This document shows positions 22,850 through 31,162 of a stretch of 53,415 nt of DNA, in pieces. The DNA lies in contig JAFPXY010000048.1 of the NCBI GenBank assembly GCA_017394515.1, forward strand, positions 1 to 53,415, given 5' to 3'. Under the pieces are notes generated by a model. It saw only the letters and a program-made list of their open reading frames with translations, did not search any database and was not told the DNA's origin. This DNA comes from Bacillota bacterium (GTDB lineage: Bacteria; Bacillota; Clostridia; Peptostreptococcales; Anaerovoracaceae). Within the stretch, counting starts at the first letter, position 1, and the number at the start of each line of letters is the position of its first letter. Made by a program: the position numbers and the translations under genes.

Positions 22850-24373
22850 TTATTCGATGTCGATGTACTTGCTGAGCCAGTTCTTCACGTCTTCGTCGCT
22901 CTTCATGGAGTCTGCATCCGGGTTGAGGCCGGCGTAGATCTCGCCTTCCTTGAAGATTACAACGGAGGACTGAATGACCTTTTCATAGTTGACATTGGAC
23001 TCATAGAGGGATCTGTCGTACTCTGAAACCATGTCGTTGGTGTAGAAGTAAGGGATTCCAGCTTCATTCAGGACGTTTACTGCGCCCTCTGTTGCGTGGT
23101 AATCTCTGCCTTCGCAGTCCTTGGTGTAGACCAAAAGAATGAAGGTGCGCTTCTCTTCCACGAGCTTGTTCAGGACTTTGATTCTCTCCTTGATGGCCTT
23201 CTCTGCCTTCTCTTCTGCATCGGCATAGGCCTTTCTCCAAAGGTCAGTAGCCTCGTAGCCACCCTCTTTGTCCTTTGTATAGTAGCCTTCTTCTACGGCC
23301 TTATCCATGTCCTGATCGATAAGGTTGACTTCCCTCATGATGGCGTTGGGGTCGTTTTCCTGGAAGGTTGCAAACTCTTCGGAAAGGTCGTCCAGAGCCA
23401 CGTGTTCTGTGGACTCTCTCTCGGTTACGGTGACTTCGCAGGTGTCTGTAAAGTTGCCGTCCTCGGTCTCAACGGTCAGTGTAGCGGTTCCGGGGCCCAC
23501 GCCTCTAACCAGGCCAGATCCGTCAATGTATGCGACGGATTCATCGCTTGAGGTCCAGGTAACGATCTGGTCTGCTGCGTTGTAAGGAACTACTACAGCG
23601 TTCAGCTGGAAGGATGTATCTTCCTCGATCTCTATGTTCTCTGCAAATACGAATACGTTGGTAACCTTCACGTTCTGCTCTGCCTTGGCCTTACTCTTAG
23701 TCAGGGACTTGAAGTCGATGTCGTGGTAAGGAACGCTGTCGAAATCGTAGGTGACTTCGCCGTTTTCTTCCTTCTTGACCTGAACGTTGTGCTCGCCGTT
23801 GTAGAACCAGTAGCCGCCAACGTTGTAGATTTTATCAGGATCCCAGCCTAAAGATACCAGGAAGTTTTTAGTCATGCCGGCATAGCCACCGCCGCCGCAC
23901 ATTAAGAAGATGACCTTGTCCTTGGGGAAAAGTTCCTCCAGAATGGACATGGATTCTTCGTAAAGCGGTACGAAATCCCAATCATCGTTATAGCCAAAAA
24001 GCGTGTCGCCTGAGTAGGTCTCGCCAACTGCCATGGGCAGTCCGTTTACGGGCATGATGTAAGGAAGCGGAACGACTTCGAAACCTTCAATGTATCCTGA
24101 GAGGAAACGGTCTCCGCCGATGTTTTCGTACTGAGCCGGGTCTTCCAGCATTCTCATGTCTCTGTAGACAGCATCTTCCCTTCCCAGATACTGGTCGATG
24201 GTCGCTTCGTTGATGTTTTTGTCGATGCCCATCTCACCTCTGGCGCCTCCGGTGATCTCCGGCTTCGGCAGCTCCTTGGGCTGGCTGTCGCCGCAGGCCG
24301 TCAGCATGATTCCTGTGATGAACACGAGGATCAGGCAAAGAACCAAAAGCTTGGTTGTAATTGTTTTTTCCAT
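22850..24373 (-). CDS. lipoprotein with rhodanese-like, Big2 and thioredoxin-like regions
   Basis: The protein has 507 residues with ATG after GGAGGAG. A signal peptide ends in the lipobox LTAC (about residue 27). Residues about 75-200 look rhodanese-like: VIFLMCGGGGYAGMTKNFLV followed by GWDPDKIYNVGGYW; the usual active-site loop Cys is followed by glycines. Residues about 235-315 form a bacterial Ig-like (Big2) domain (AVVVPYNAADQIVTWTSSDE). The C-terminal 130 residues contain TFILLVYTKDCEGRDY and a thioredoxin-like order of strands and helices. A surface protein handling sulfur or disulfides is possible, but this is inference. Confidence 0.78.
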   Translation of the reverse strand: MEKTITTKLLVLCLILVFITGIMLTACGDSQPKELPKPEITGGARGEMGIDKNINEATIDQYLGREDAVYRDMRMLEDPAQYENIGGDRFLSGYIEGFEVVPLPYIMPVNGLPMAVGETYSGDTLFGYNDDWDFVPLYEESMSILEELFPKDKVIFLMCGGGGYAGMTKNFLVSLGWDPDKIYNVGGYWFYNGEHNVQVKKEENGEVTYDFDSVPYHDIDFKSLTKSKAKAEQNVKVTNVFVFAENIEIEEDTSFQLNAVVVPYNAADQIVTWTSSDESVAYIDGSGLVRGVGPGTATLTVETEDGNFTDTCEVTVTERESTEHVALDDLSEEFATFQENDPNAIMREVNLIDQDMDKAVEEGYYTKDKEGGYEATDLWRKAYADAEEKAEKAIKERIKVLNKLVEEKRTFILLVYTKDCEGRDYHATEGAVNVLNEAGIPYFYTNDMVSEYDRSLYESNVNYEKVIQSSVVIFKEGEIYAGLNPDADSMKSDEDVKNWLSKYIDIE

Positions 24374-24542
24374 TATAATCTCTCCTCCTATATTTTTTGC
24401 GTAATTTGCTGCACATATTATATTACTAATCGCTGGGAAAATCTACATAAATATTTGACTGGATACAAAAATAGTTTTAAAATATTTATAGCAAAAAACA
24501 CTCTTAGGTAGACAGAAACGAGGTAGAAACGAGGTAGAAATC

Positions 24543-25388
24543 ATGGCACTTTTCGGATTTAAAAAAGATACAGAAAAAGCAAAGGATGCCGCTGAGGCAA
24601 AGATAGCGGAACTCAAGGAGGCCGCTGAAGCCAAGATGGCCGAAGCAAAAGACGCCGCCGAGGACGCGGTGGCTGATGCCAAGGACGCTGCTAAGGGCGC
24701 GTTGGACGATGCCAAGGACGCTGCCAAGGGCGCGATGGCTGATGCCAAGGACGCAGCTAAGGGCGCGTTGGACGATGCCAAGGAAGTCATCACTCCTAAG
24801 ATGGCTCAGGTAAAGGCCAAGGTGGAAGCGGAGGCCGAGGCCGCTGAAAAGGCTGCCGCCGAATTAAAGGCAAAGGCTCAGGCCCAGGCCGAGGAGCTCA
24901 AGGCCAAGGCCGTCGAGATCAGCGAAAAGGCCGAGGCAGAAGAAAAGGCTGCCGAAGAAAAGGTAAAAGCCAAGGTAGCCGAGGCCGAAAAGAAGGCCGA
25001 GAAGAAAGTGGACGAGGCCATCGGTAAAGCCAAGGATGCTCAGGCCAAGGCTGAGAAAAAGGTAGAAGAAACCAAGGCCAAGGCCGAGAAGAAAGTAGCC
25101 GCGACCGCCGACAAGGCCGAAAAGGCTGTATTCACCCTAAAGCTTGACGGCATCTGGGGCACCAAGACCACCCTCACCACCCAGCACATCCTGGGCGTCA
25201 AGGAAGACGGAATCCTGGGACCCGAGACCACCAAGGCCATCCAGGCCAAAGTAGGCGCAGTGGCTGACGGCGCCTGGGGCCCGAACACCACCAAGGCAAT
25301 GCAAAAGTTCCTCGGCGTCAAGGTGGACGGCATCAAAGGACCCGAGACCGTAACGGCCTGGCAGAAATGGTGCAACAAGCAGCTGTAA
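24543..25388 (+). CDS. LEA-like coiled-coil protein with C-terminal peptidoglycan-binding-like repeats
   Basis: The protein has 281 residues. Residues 9-195 are almost only A, K, E and D. Four 11-residue repeats (AKDAAKGALDD type, residues 35-78, DNA 24645-24776 with a 33-base period) are like group 3 LEA proteins. The last 80 residues contain four 20-residue units of the form xDGIWGPxTTKAxQxFLGV, as in PG_binding_1 domains. There is no signal peptide or membrane segment, so how it would reach a cell wall is unclear. It begins near GAGGTAGAAATC and is followed by a terminator. Confidence 0.8.
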   Translation: MALFGFKKDTEKAKDAAEAKIAELKEAAEAKMAEAKDAAEDAVADAKDAAKGALDDAKDAAKGAMADAKDAAKGALDDAKEVITPKMAQVKAKVEAEAEAAEKAAAELKAKAQAQAEELKAKAVEISEKAEAEEKAAEEKVKAKVAEAEKKAEKKVDEAIGKAKDAQAKAEKKVEETKAKAEKKVAATADKAEKAVFTLKLDGIWGTKTTLTTQHILGVKEDGILGPETTKAIQAKVGAVADGAWGPNTTKAMQKFLGVKVDGIKGPETVTAWQKWCNKQL

Positions 25389-25425
25389 AGAGCAGCCCCA
25401 TCATACACCAATACGAATCCACTAA

Positions 25426-25458
25426 AAAGGGGCTGTTTCACAATGAGACAGCCCCTTT
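25426..25458. terminator. terminator, GGGGCTGTCTCA family, left copy
   Basis: AAAGGGGCTGTTTCA and TGAGACAGCCCCTTT form a 15-bp stem with a 3-base loop downstream of the LEA-like gene. A near-identical hairpin lies at 25932, and the pair brackets the 88-bp arrays. Confidence 0.88.
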
Positions 25459-25469
25459 AATATGGTGAT

Positions 25470-25557
25470 ACGGCCTAATCCTGTGATTCTTGAGGTTTAG
25501 GCCGTCACACAAAAAACTCGCACGGCCTAAATTTACTTATCAGCCATTTTAGGCCGG
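25470..25557. repeat. 88-bp four-arm array 1 (ACGGCCTAAA arms)
   Basis: Arms ACGGCCTAAT (25470), TTTAGGCCGT (25496), ACGGCCTAAA (25522) and TTTAGGCCGG (25548) alternate in orientation with three spacers of exactly 16 bases. The middle spacer is CACACAAAAAACTCGC. Arms could pair 1-2 and 3-4, or 2-3 and 1-4. Confidence 0.9.
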
Positions 25558-25720
25558 CGTATATTTTTTGCAAACCGAAGGTGTCATAGCAATTTCAGAT
25601 CCCTTTTTAGTTTTGCCAACAAAAAACTCTCTGCAGTGGATTTCCGCCAAGTGAAAAAATCCCAAATGGGGTTTTTCTCATATGCTAGCCATTTTCATTT
25701 TAAAGGTGTACTCCGAGGGC

Positions 25721-25808
25721 ACGGCCTTGAAGCTCGATTTCACCACTTTAGGCCGTCACCAAAAAAATCCACACGGCCTAATTACACCATTCCAACATTT
25801 TAGGCCGT
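25721..25808. repeat. 88-bp four-arm array 2 (ACGGCCTAAA arms)
   Basis: Arms ACGGCCTTGA (degenerate, 25721), TTTAGGCCGT (25747), ACGGCCTAAT (25773), TTTAGGCCGT (25799), again with 16-base spacers. The middle spacer is CACCAAAAAAATCCAC. The outer spacers are unrelated to those of array 1. The gap 25558-25720 between arrays 1 and 2 has no gene, one TTTTTTGC, one ACAAAAAACTCTC and a small A/T hairpin near 25655-25680. Confidence 0.9.
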
Positions 25809-25811
25809 GCC

Positions 25812-25899
25812 TAGGATAAAACTCTTCATTTAAGCATTTTTATCCTACTGCAAAAAATCCCCGTAGGATAAAACTGGCAATATCAAAGTTTTTATCCTA
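25812..25899. repeat. 88-bp four-arm array 3 (TAGGATAAAA arms)
   Basis: Arms TAGGATAAAA (25812), TTTTATCCTA (25838), TAGGATAAAA (25864), TTTTATCCTA (25890) with 16-base spacers. The middle spacer is CTGCAAAAAATCCCCG. All four arms are exact, and the arm sequence is unrelated to arrays 1 and 2 although the spacing is identical. Only 3 bases separate it from array 2. Confidence 0.92.
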
Positions 25900-25931
25900 T
25901 TCTGCTGCAACACTCTTTAACCGACACATCA

Positions 25932-25964
25932 AAAGGGGCTGTCTCACAATGAGACAGCCCCTTT
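25932..25964. terminator. terminator, GGGGCTGTCTCA family, right copy
   Basis: AAAGGGGCTGTCTCA and TGAGACAGCCCCTTT with loop CAA, just after the stop of the minus-strand gene at 25978. Nearly identical to the copy at 25426. Confidence 0.88.
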
Positions 25965-25977
25965 CATTTTTATTCTT

Positions 25978-26622
25978 TTATTTTTTCTTCCCGAACAGCA
26001 GGCCGAAGTTTCCGCCGGCGTCATCGTTGGAGTTGGTCCTTGCGAAGGCCATGGCGATGACGAATACCAGGTCGAGATTTTTTTCGCGGGTGGTGATGCG
26101 ATAAAATCCTCTGACGGGCACGATATTGGAGAGCTTGCCGCCTGCTTCTTCGTCCTCTTCATGGACGTCTTTGCCGGTGGCTTCCAGTACGGCAATCAGC
26201 TCACCGTCTCTATAGGCGGTGTAGGTGGGCGTTAATACTTTGCCCTTGGTGAAGCTGGATTCGATCTTGACGTTGTTCTTTTTCAGGTGTTTCCAGATGT
26301 CCTCGCCGTCCAGCTTGATGGTGGAGCGGTTGTCGATAAAGATGGAATCGTATTCCACGTCGACTTCATGGCCGACTTTGTGGTGTGTCGTCTTGTTGTT
26401 CATGTGGTCGATGAAGTCCATCTCGATGGCGCCGATGGGCGAGAACTTCGTGACCACCGCCTCGTAAAGTGTGTTGCGGCTGGCGTCTTCCAGCTGGTGG
26501 CCGATCTTCACGGTGCCCAGGTCTGACAGGAAGTAAAGCTTCCGCTCCTCGCCTTTCTCTGAAGGTGCATAGGGTGATACGTAATCTTCGTTTTTCTTAA
26601 AAAGTCCATCAAATAATCCCAT
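25978..26622 (-). CDS. hypothetical beta-rich protein
   Basis: The protein has 214 residues and a good GGAGG site. It starts MGLFDGLFKKNEDY, an amphipathic N-terminus without signal peptide. The body alternates short strands (GTVKIGHQLEDASRNTLYEA; TPTYTAYRDGELIAVLEATG) and ends in FVIAMAFARTNSND. The strand pattern reminds me of the tubby/LURP-one barrel, but I would not assign it. It is likely an operon with the DUF3592 gene 54 bases upstream. Confidence 0.7.
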   Translation of the reverse strand: MGLFDGLFKKNEDYVSPYAPSEKGEERKLYFLSDLGTVKIGHQLEDASRNTLYEAVVTKFSPIGAIEMDFIDHMNNKTTHHKVGHEVDVEYDSIFIDNRSTIKLDGEDIWKHLKKNNVKIESSFTKGKVLTPTYTAYRDGELIAVLEATGKDVHEEDEEAGGKLSNIVPVRGFYRITTREKNLDLVFVIAMAFARTNSNDDAGGNFGLLFGKKK

Positions 26623-26676
26623 AGTTTTCCTCCGTTATGTTTAATAGTCTATTTGCGATGCCTCTTCCAAAAAATC

Positions 26677-27096
26677 CTACCTCGAGCCTCCTATCAGGGT
26701 CCTCAGGAATGTAAAGATCCCACCGAGGGCAACTAGGGCTCCGGCGATGATTGCTATGATCCAGACGGTTTTGCCGGGAAGGACGATGGCGTCCGGGGCT
26801 TCGGGATTATAGCGGATGGTTATCTCTTTGCCAACTTCGAAGTCGTCCTGATATTCGTGCAGGTCGGACTCGTAGGTTTTGCCATCAACGGTGTACTTCA
26901 CCATGACTTCGTACTCATCGGTGTCTTCGCTGTCCACCGCCTCGTGCACGAGCTCAATGGACTGGATGATGCCCTGGGTGTCAGGCCAGGTGTTGTCCTG
27001 CTTGATGCCTATGATTCCGAAAACTATGAAGGCAATTCCTACGACAACAATGCCCAGAATGAATAATAATTTATAAACATGCGAAAATTGTCTCAT
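26677..27096 (-). CDS. DUF3592 membrane protein
   Basis: The protein has 139 residues with ATG after AAAGGAGG. Two transmembrane helices (about 9-30 and 108-130) flank an extracytoplasmic beta-rich part with YEVMVKYTVDGKTYESD and VGKEITIRYNPEAPDAIVLP, the signature of DUF3592. Function unknown. Confidence 0.85.
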   Translation of the reverse strand: MRQFSHVYKLLFILGIVVVGIAFIVFGIIGIKQDNTWPDTQGIIQSIELVHEAVDSEDTDEYEVMVKYTVDGKTYESDLHEYQDDFEVGKEITIRYNPEAPDAIVLPGKTVWIIAIIAGALVALGGIFTFLRTLIGGSR

Positions 27097-27243
27097 ATGC
27101 GAACCTCCTTTGATTCATCTTAAATTATTTTATCACACCTGATAAAAATCAACAAGTGCAAAGAATCAGCCCTGCCTTTTTATGGCAAAAAATGAAAAGA
27201 TTCCGGAATTGTTATATTTTTTTAACAAATTCGATTTCCCTCC

Positions 27244-27271
27244 TTGAAAAGTTTTTTGCTTTATATATAAT
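27244..27271 (+). promoter_or_regulatory. sigma-70 promoter of the second YfcC carrier
   Basis: TTGAAA and TATAAT are separated by 16 bases. The spacer contains the whole word TTTTTTGC (27252-27259). The leader to ATG 27324 is about 45 bases with AAAGGAGAGG. Confidence 0.75.
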
Positions 27272-27323
27272 AGTAGGTGCGGTCTCCAAAAGGGCCGTAC
27301 ATTTATGAAAGGAGAGGTTTATA

Positions 27324-28841
27324 ATGACCGACTTAAACAAAAAGAAAAAGTTTTCGTTCCCCTCAGCTTATGTGGTATTATTCATCGTTATGATTATTGC
27401 CGTGATCCTGACCTACGTCATTCCGGCTGGTGAATATTCAAAGCTCACCTACGACGGAGATGCTGAAGTTTTCGTGATCACAGCACCCGACGGATCAGTT
27501 GAGGAAATGCCCGGTACTCAGGAAACTCTCGACACCCTTGGCATCAACGCCACTCTCGAGAACTTCACCGGCGGCAACATCAGAAAGCCTATGGCAGTAT
27601 CCGGAACTTATGTACCCATGGAACAGAATGGACAGGGTATCACTGATTTCCTCATGAACATCCCTTACGGTGTTTATGACTGCGTCGACATCATCTTCTT
27701 TATCTTCATGATTGGTGGTGCCGTAGGTATCGTTAACTACCTCGGAGTATTCAACGCCGGTATCACTGAACTGGCCAGAGTATCCAAGGGCAGAGAGCAG
27801 ATCATCATCGCAGTTGTCTGCTTCCTCATCTCTTTAGGCGGCACATCCTTTGGTATGTGCGAAGAGACCATCGCATTCTATCCCATCCTCATCCCTATCT
27901 TCCTTAAGACAGGCTATGACGCAATGACCGGTGTCGCTGCGATCTGGTGCGGATCAGCTCTGGGCTGCATGTTCTCAACCGTTAACCCCTTCTCAGTAGT
28001 AATCGCTTCCTCTGCAGCTGGTATCAACTTCAGTGAAGGTCTCACCATCAGACTTATCGGTCTCATCCTTGGTGTTATCATCACCCTTTGGTATATCTTC
28101 AGATATGCAAAGAAAGTTAAAGCTGATCCTACCGTAGGTATCAACTATGAGAACCAGGCATGGACCGAAGAGCACTTCGGATTCAAAGAAGAGCATGCAA
28201 AGAAGATGACCGGAAAAGACAAGTTCATCCTTGTTCTCTTCTTCCTCACCTTCGTTATCATGGTAGTCGGAGTTGTTAAACTTGACTGGTGGTTCGAGCA
28301 GATGGCAGTTCTCTTCCTTGTAAGCGGCGTCATCATGGGTATCATCGGTGGCATGAACGAAAAGAAGATCTGCGAAGTATTCATCAACGGAGCTTCCGAT
28401 CTGGTTGGCGTAGCACTTGTTTGTGGACTTGCACGTGCGGTAAACATGCTTCTTACCAGCGGCAGAGTTTCCGACACCCTTCTGTACACCATGTCCGGTT
28501 GGGTTGAAGGAATGAGCCCGATCATCTTCGCTCTGACAGTAATGCTGATGTTCCTGGTACTTGGATTCTTCATCGCATCCACATCCGGACTTGCTATCCT
28601 CGCTATTCCTATCATCGCACCTCTTGCTGATACCGTAGGACTTCCCAGAGAGATCGTTATTTCCGGTTACCTCTTTGGACAGGGACTCATCAACCTGATC
28701 ACACCTACCAACACCATTCTTCCTGTACTTCAGATGACCAACATCACCTACGACAAGTACCTGAAGTGGGTAATGCCTCTGTTCGGCCTCTATGCCGCAC
28801 TGGGCGCAGTAATGCTCGTAATCGAGACAATGGTTTGCTAA
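27324..28841 (+). CDS. YfcC/DcuC-type carrier, second copy
   Basis: The protein has 505 residues and about 12 membrane helices. The first helix ends VIPAGEYSKLTYD, the YfcC-family mark, as in the carrier at 10974, and an extracytoplasmic loop with PGTQETLDTLG follows. Conserved loops STVNPFSVVIASSAAG and ASTSGLAILAIPIIAPL are present. It is a monocistronic gene with a sigma-70 promoter and so is probably expressed generally, in contrast to the sigma-54-controlled copy. Substrate may be an amino acid, dipeptide or dicarboxylate. Confidence 0.92.
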   Translation: MTDLNKKKKFSFPSAYVVLFIVMIIAVILTYVIPAGEYSKLTYDGDAEVFVITAPDGSVEEMPGTQETLDTLGINATLENFTGGNIRKPMAVSGTYVPMEQNGQGITDFLMNIPYGVYDCVDIIFFIFMIGGAVGIVNYLGVFNAGITELARVSKGREQIIIAVVCFLISLGGTSFGMCEETIAFYPILIPIFLKTGYDAMTGVAAIWCGSALGCMFSTVNPFSVVIASSAAGINFSEGLTIRLIGLILGVIITLWYIFRYAKKVKADPTVGINYENQAWTEEHFGFKEEHAKKMTGKDKFILVLFFLTFVIMVVGVVKLDWWFEQMAVLFLVSGVIMGIIGGMNEKKICEVFINGASDLVGVALVCGLARAVNMLLTSGRVSDTLLYTMSGWVEGMSPIIFALTVMLMFLVLGFFIASTSGLAILAIPIIAPLADTVGLPREIVISGYLFGQGLINLITPTNTILPVLQMTNITYDKYLKWVMPLFGLYAALGAVMLVIETMVC

Positions 28842-28857
28842 TATTTGACTTAGCGAG

Positions 28858-28888
28858 AAAAGCGGCTGCATTAAGCAGTCGCTTTTTT
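28858..28888 (+). terminator. terminator of the YfcC carrier gene
   Basis: GCGGCTGC-ATTAA-GCAGTCGC with A4 before and T6 after, 20 bases after the stop codon. Confidence 0.88.
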
Positions 28889-28910
28889 AATTGTATGGTT
28901 GACAAACCAA

Positions 28911-28934
28911 AAGGCTGCCCCACAGGGCAGCCTT
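28911..28934. terminator. terminator of the LTA-synthase-like gene
   Basis: AAGGCTGCCC-CACA-GGGCAGCCTT; the minus strand continues TTGGTTTGTC. It ends the converging gene at 28948. Confidence 0.85.
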
Positions 28935-28947
28935 CATATCATCTCAA

Positions 28948-30993
28948 TCAAGACTTCTTATTATTCTTCTTATCAGGCACCTTGTAAGCGAAGTCCTCGC
29001 TGTAGCTCAGGATCTTGCCGGAGCCGGAGTTGCTCAGCTGGCCCACCTTGAAGATGTGCTCCACATCTTCCTCCGGATCCAGAGGCAGATCCGTTACGAT
29101 GAGTTTTTCGCTGTTTCTGTAGAAGGTCGGGAATTCTTCGTCGTCCACGAAGATCCTGCTGGACTGGGTGAAGTTGTTACCGTAGATGTAGTACAATTCG
29201 CCGGAGACCTTCTTGATGGAATCGATGGAGATGGGCTTGACGCCCATGATCATGTCTTTCTTCGGGAAAGGATCTTCTCCGTTATAGATATATCTTTCTC
29301 CATAAAGGATGTCGTACTGCAGGGTCTGGAGATCCAGCTGGTAGGATTTCTTTTTGTCGTTGGTCTGGTGGAAGCGGAACATCTCGCCCACGTGGAGGTC
29401 TATGCTGTCGAAAAGTTCAGCTACGGCCTGATAGGCGTGGATGTCCTTTTTATGGCGTTTAAGGCCCAGATTGTCCCAGACAAGGTAATTGGTCTGATAG
29501 ATGTTTTTGTTCTTTAAATCGTGGTTTTTGAGGCCCAGAGTGGGTAGGTGGTCGCCATAGAACATGATGACCGTGGGCTCCCCGCGTTCTTCTATATACT
29601 TTATGAGATCCGCTACGAACTGGTCCATTTCATGGAGCTGGTTCACGTAGTATTCCCACTGGCAGTTGGCTTCCGTGCTTCCCGCGCCCCATACGTCGAT
29701 GGCCGGCTCTTCGATGAGATCCGCTGTGGGATAGCCGCCGTGGCCCTGGACGGATACGGCAAATACGAAGTCTTTGTCCTTGGTCGAGTCAAGGCAGTCT
29801 CCGATGTGAGGAATCAGCGTACGGTCTCTCATCCAGCCGATCTCGTTGACGTCCTTTTGGTTATCCATGTATTCGCTGGATGTGAAGTCGCTGAAACCGA
29901 TGTTGGAATAGACTGTTTTGCGGCTGTAGAAGGTGGCGTAGTTGTTGTGGACCGCGTGGGCTTTCAGACCCAGGTCTTCGAGAACGTATGCGATGGACTC
30001 GCAGGTCCTGTCCTTGAGAACGCCCTTGTAGGGGTACTCACCTGCTCCGAAGTAACGGAGGGACATGCCTGTCAGAGTCTCAAACTCCGTGTTTACGGTA
30101 CCTGCTCCGATGGTGGGCACGGTGTATAAACCGGAGGTATATTCTTTGGAAAGTTTGTGCCAGTTGGGCAGCGGATCGTCGGAGAACTTCAGGAATTTCA
30201 CTGCCTTCGGATCAAAAAACGTTTCCAGCTGCACGATTATAACATTGGGCACATTCTCCGTATCGCCCGGCTCAAGCTTGGACTCGCTTTTCAAAATACT
30301 CTTGATGAGCTTTTCGGAGTAGTCCTGGGGCTTGTCTATGCCTGTGTCCGTCAGGGTGACCGTCAGGCAGTAAGGGAAGCCGTAGTCCTGGTACGCAAAG
30401 GCGATGTTTCCAAAATATGATGACAGCACCTTGGTCTCATAGCAGTACTGGGTCAGGCCGAAGAAACCGACGGCAGCCAACAGCAGGCCCGGAATTATGA
30501 GCTTAAAGTTGCGCTTTCCGTTATATTTAGGGCACTTGATGAAGAGGATCACAAGTAAGATCACGGCGATCACAAGCGCAGCGATCAAGACGATGCCCAT
30601 GGCCTGTGACATGTACTTCGTAAGGACCTTGGCGCCTTCCTTGATCATCCTGAAGTCAGGCCCTGTCAAGGGCGTTACGCGGTTGGCCAGAATGAAGCCG
30701 TTGGCTGCGCCTAGGAACATCCACACCGTGAACACCAGGATGCGCCAAAATGCTCTCCTCTTGAAAAGGAATACCGGCAGGGTCGTAACGAAGATCAAAA
30801 GCGTATTATAAAAGAATACCTTGGTGCTCTCGTCCAAAAATATCAAGGCCTCGCCGAAGGAGTGCCTCGACATGCTTTCTATCAAGAAGTACAGCACAAA
30901 GCTTCCCACCAGCTGCAGCAGCACCGCGTACCTGTTACAGAACTTCAGCACCTTTTCTCTTCTTATAGATTTGTCTTTATCGTTTTCTTTCAT
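28948..30993 (-). CDS. lipoteichoic-acid-synthase-like sulfatase-fold membrane enzyme
   Basis: About 681 residues from ATG 30993; TTG 15 bases earlier is also possible and neither has a good ribosome binding site. Five hydrophobic helices occupy residues about 20-200. The catalytic part has the alkaline-phosphatase/sulfatase fold: NVIIVQLETFFDP, the nucleophile Thr in GAGTVNTEFETLTG, VSVQGHGGYP and MFYGDHLPTLG with D and H as metal ligands. Such enzymes transfer glycerol-phosphate or phosphoethanolamine groups outside the membrane. A C-terminal IPT/TIG-like unit (VKPISIDSIKKVSGELYYIY) is extra compared with LtaS. Confidence 0.9.
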   Translation of the reverse strand: MKENDKDKSIRREKVLKFCNRYAVLLQLVGSFVLYFLIESMSRHSFGEALIFLDESTKVFFYNTLLIFVTTLPVFLFKRRAFWRILVFTVWMFLGAANGFILANRVTPLTGPDFRMIKEGAKVLTKYMSQAMGIVLIAALVIAVILLVILFIKCPKYNGKRNFKLIIPGLLLAAVGFFGLTQYCYETKVLSSYFGNIAFAYQDYGFPYCLTVTLTDTGIDKPQDYSEKLIKSILKSESKLEPGDTENVPNVIIVQLETFFDPKAVKFLKFSDDPLPNWHKLSKEYTSGLYTVPTIGAGTVNTEFETLTGMSLRYFGAGEYPYKGVLKDRTCESIAYVLEDLGLKAHAVHNNYATFYSRKTVYSNIGFSDFTSSEYMDNQKDVNEIGWMRDRTLIPHIGDCLDSTKDKDFVFAVSVQGHGGYPTADLIEEPAIDVWGAGSTEANCQWEYYVNQLHEMDQFVADLIKYIEERGEPTVIMFYGDHLPTLGLKNHDLKNKNIYQTNYLVWDNLGLKRHKKDIHAYQAVAELFDSIDLHVGEMFRFHQTNDKKKSYQLDLQTLQYDILYGERYIYNGEDPFPKKDMIMGVKPISIDSIKKVSGELYYIYGNNFTQSSRIFVDDEEFPTFYRNSEKLIVTDLPLDPEEDVEHIFKVGQLSNSGSGKILSYSEDFAYKVPDKKNNKKS

Positions 30994-31114
30994 AATCAAA
31001 TGTCGCAAAATGATAAAACTAACTTAATATAAAATTATACCCCTCCCCCACCATTTGGTCAAGAGTCCGCGGCTTTAGGGTGTAATCCTAAAGAGAGTTT
31101 TTTGCGTAAACAAA

Positions 31115-31146
31115 AAGGGCCGCCTCATTTTTTGAGACAGCCCCTC
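31115..31146. terminator. terminator of the MFS operon
   Basis: GGGCCGCCTCA and TGAGACAGCCCC pair imperfectly around T5; the minus strand continues CCTTTTTG. It belongs to the same hairpin family as those at 25426 and 25932. GAGAGTTTTTTGC lies just beyond it (ending 31105). Confidence 0.8.
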
Positions 31147-31162
31147 GCTTGTTAAGTTTTAA

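Noticed and set aside
25470-25899. CRISPR array
   Set aside because: Repeats are only 10 bp and alternate in orientation, spacers are 16 bases, there are just four arms per array, and no cas genes are present.
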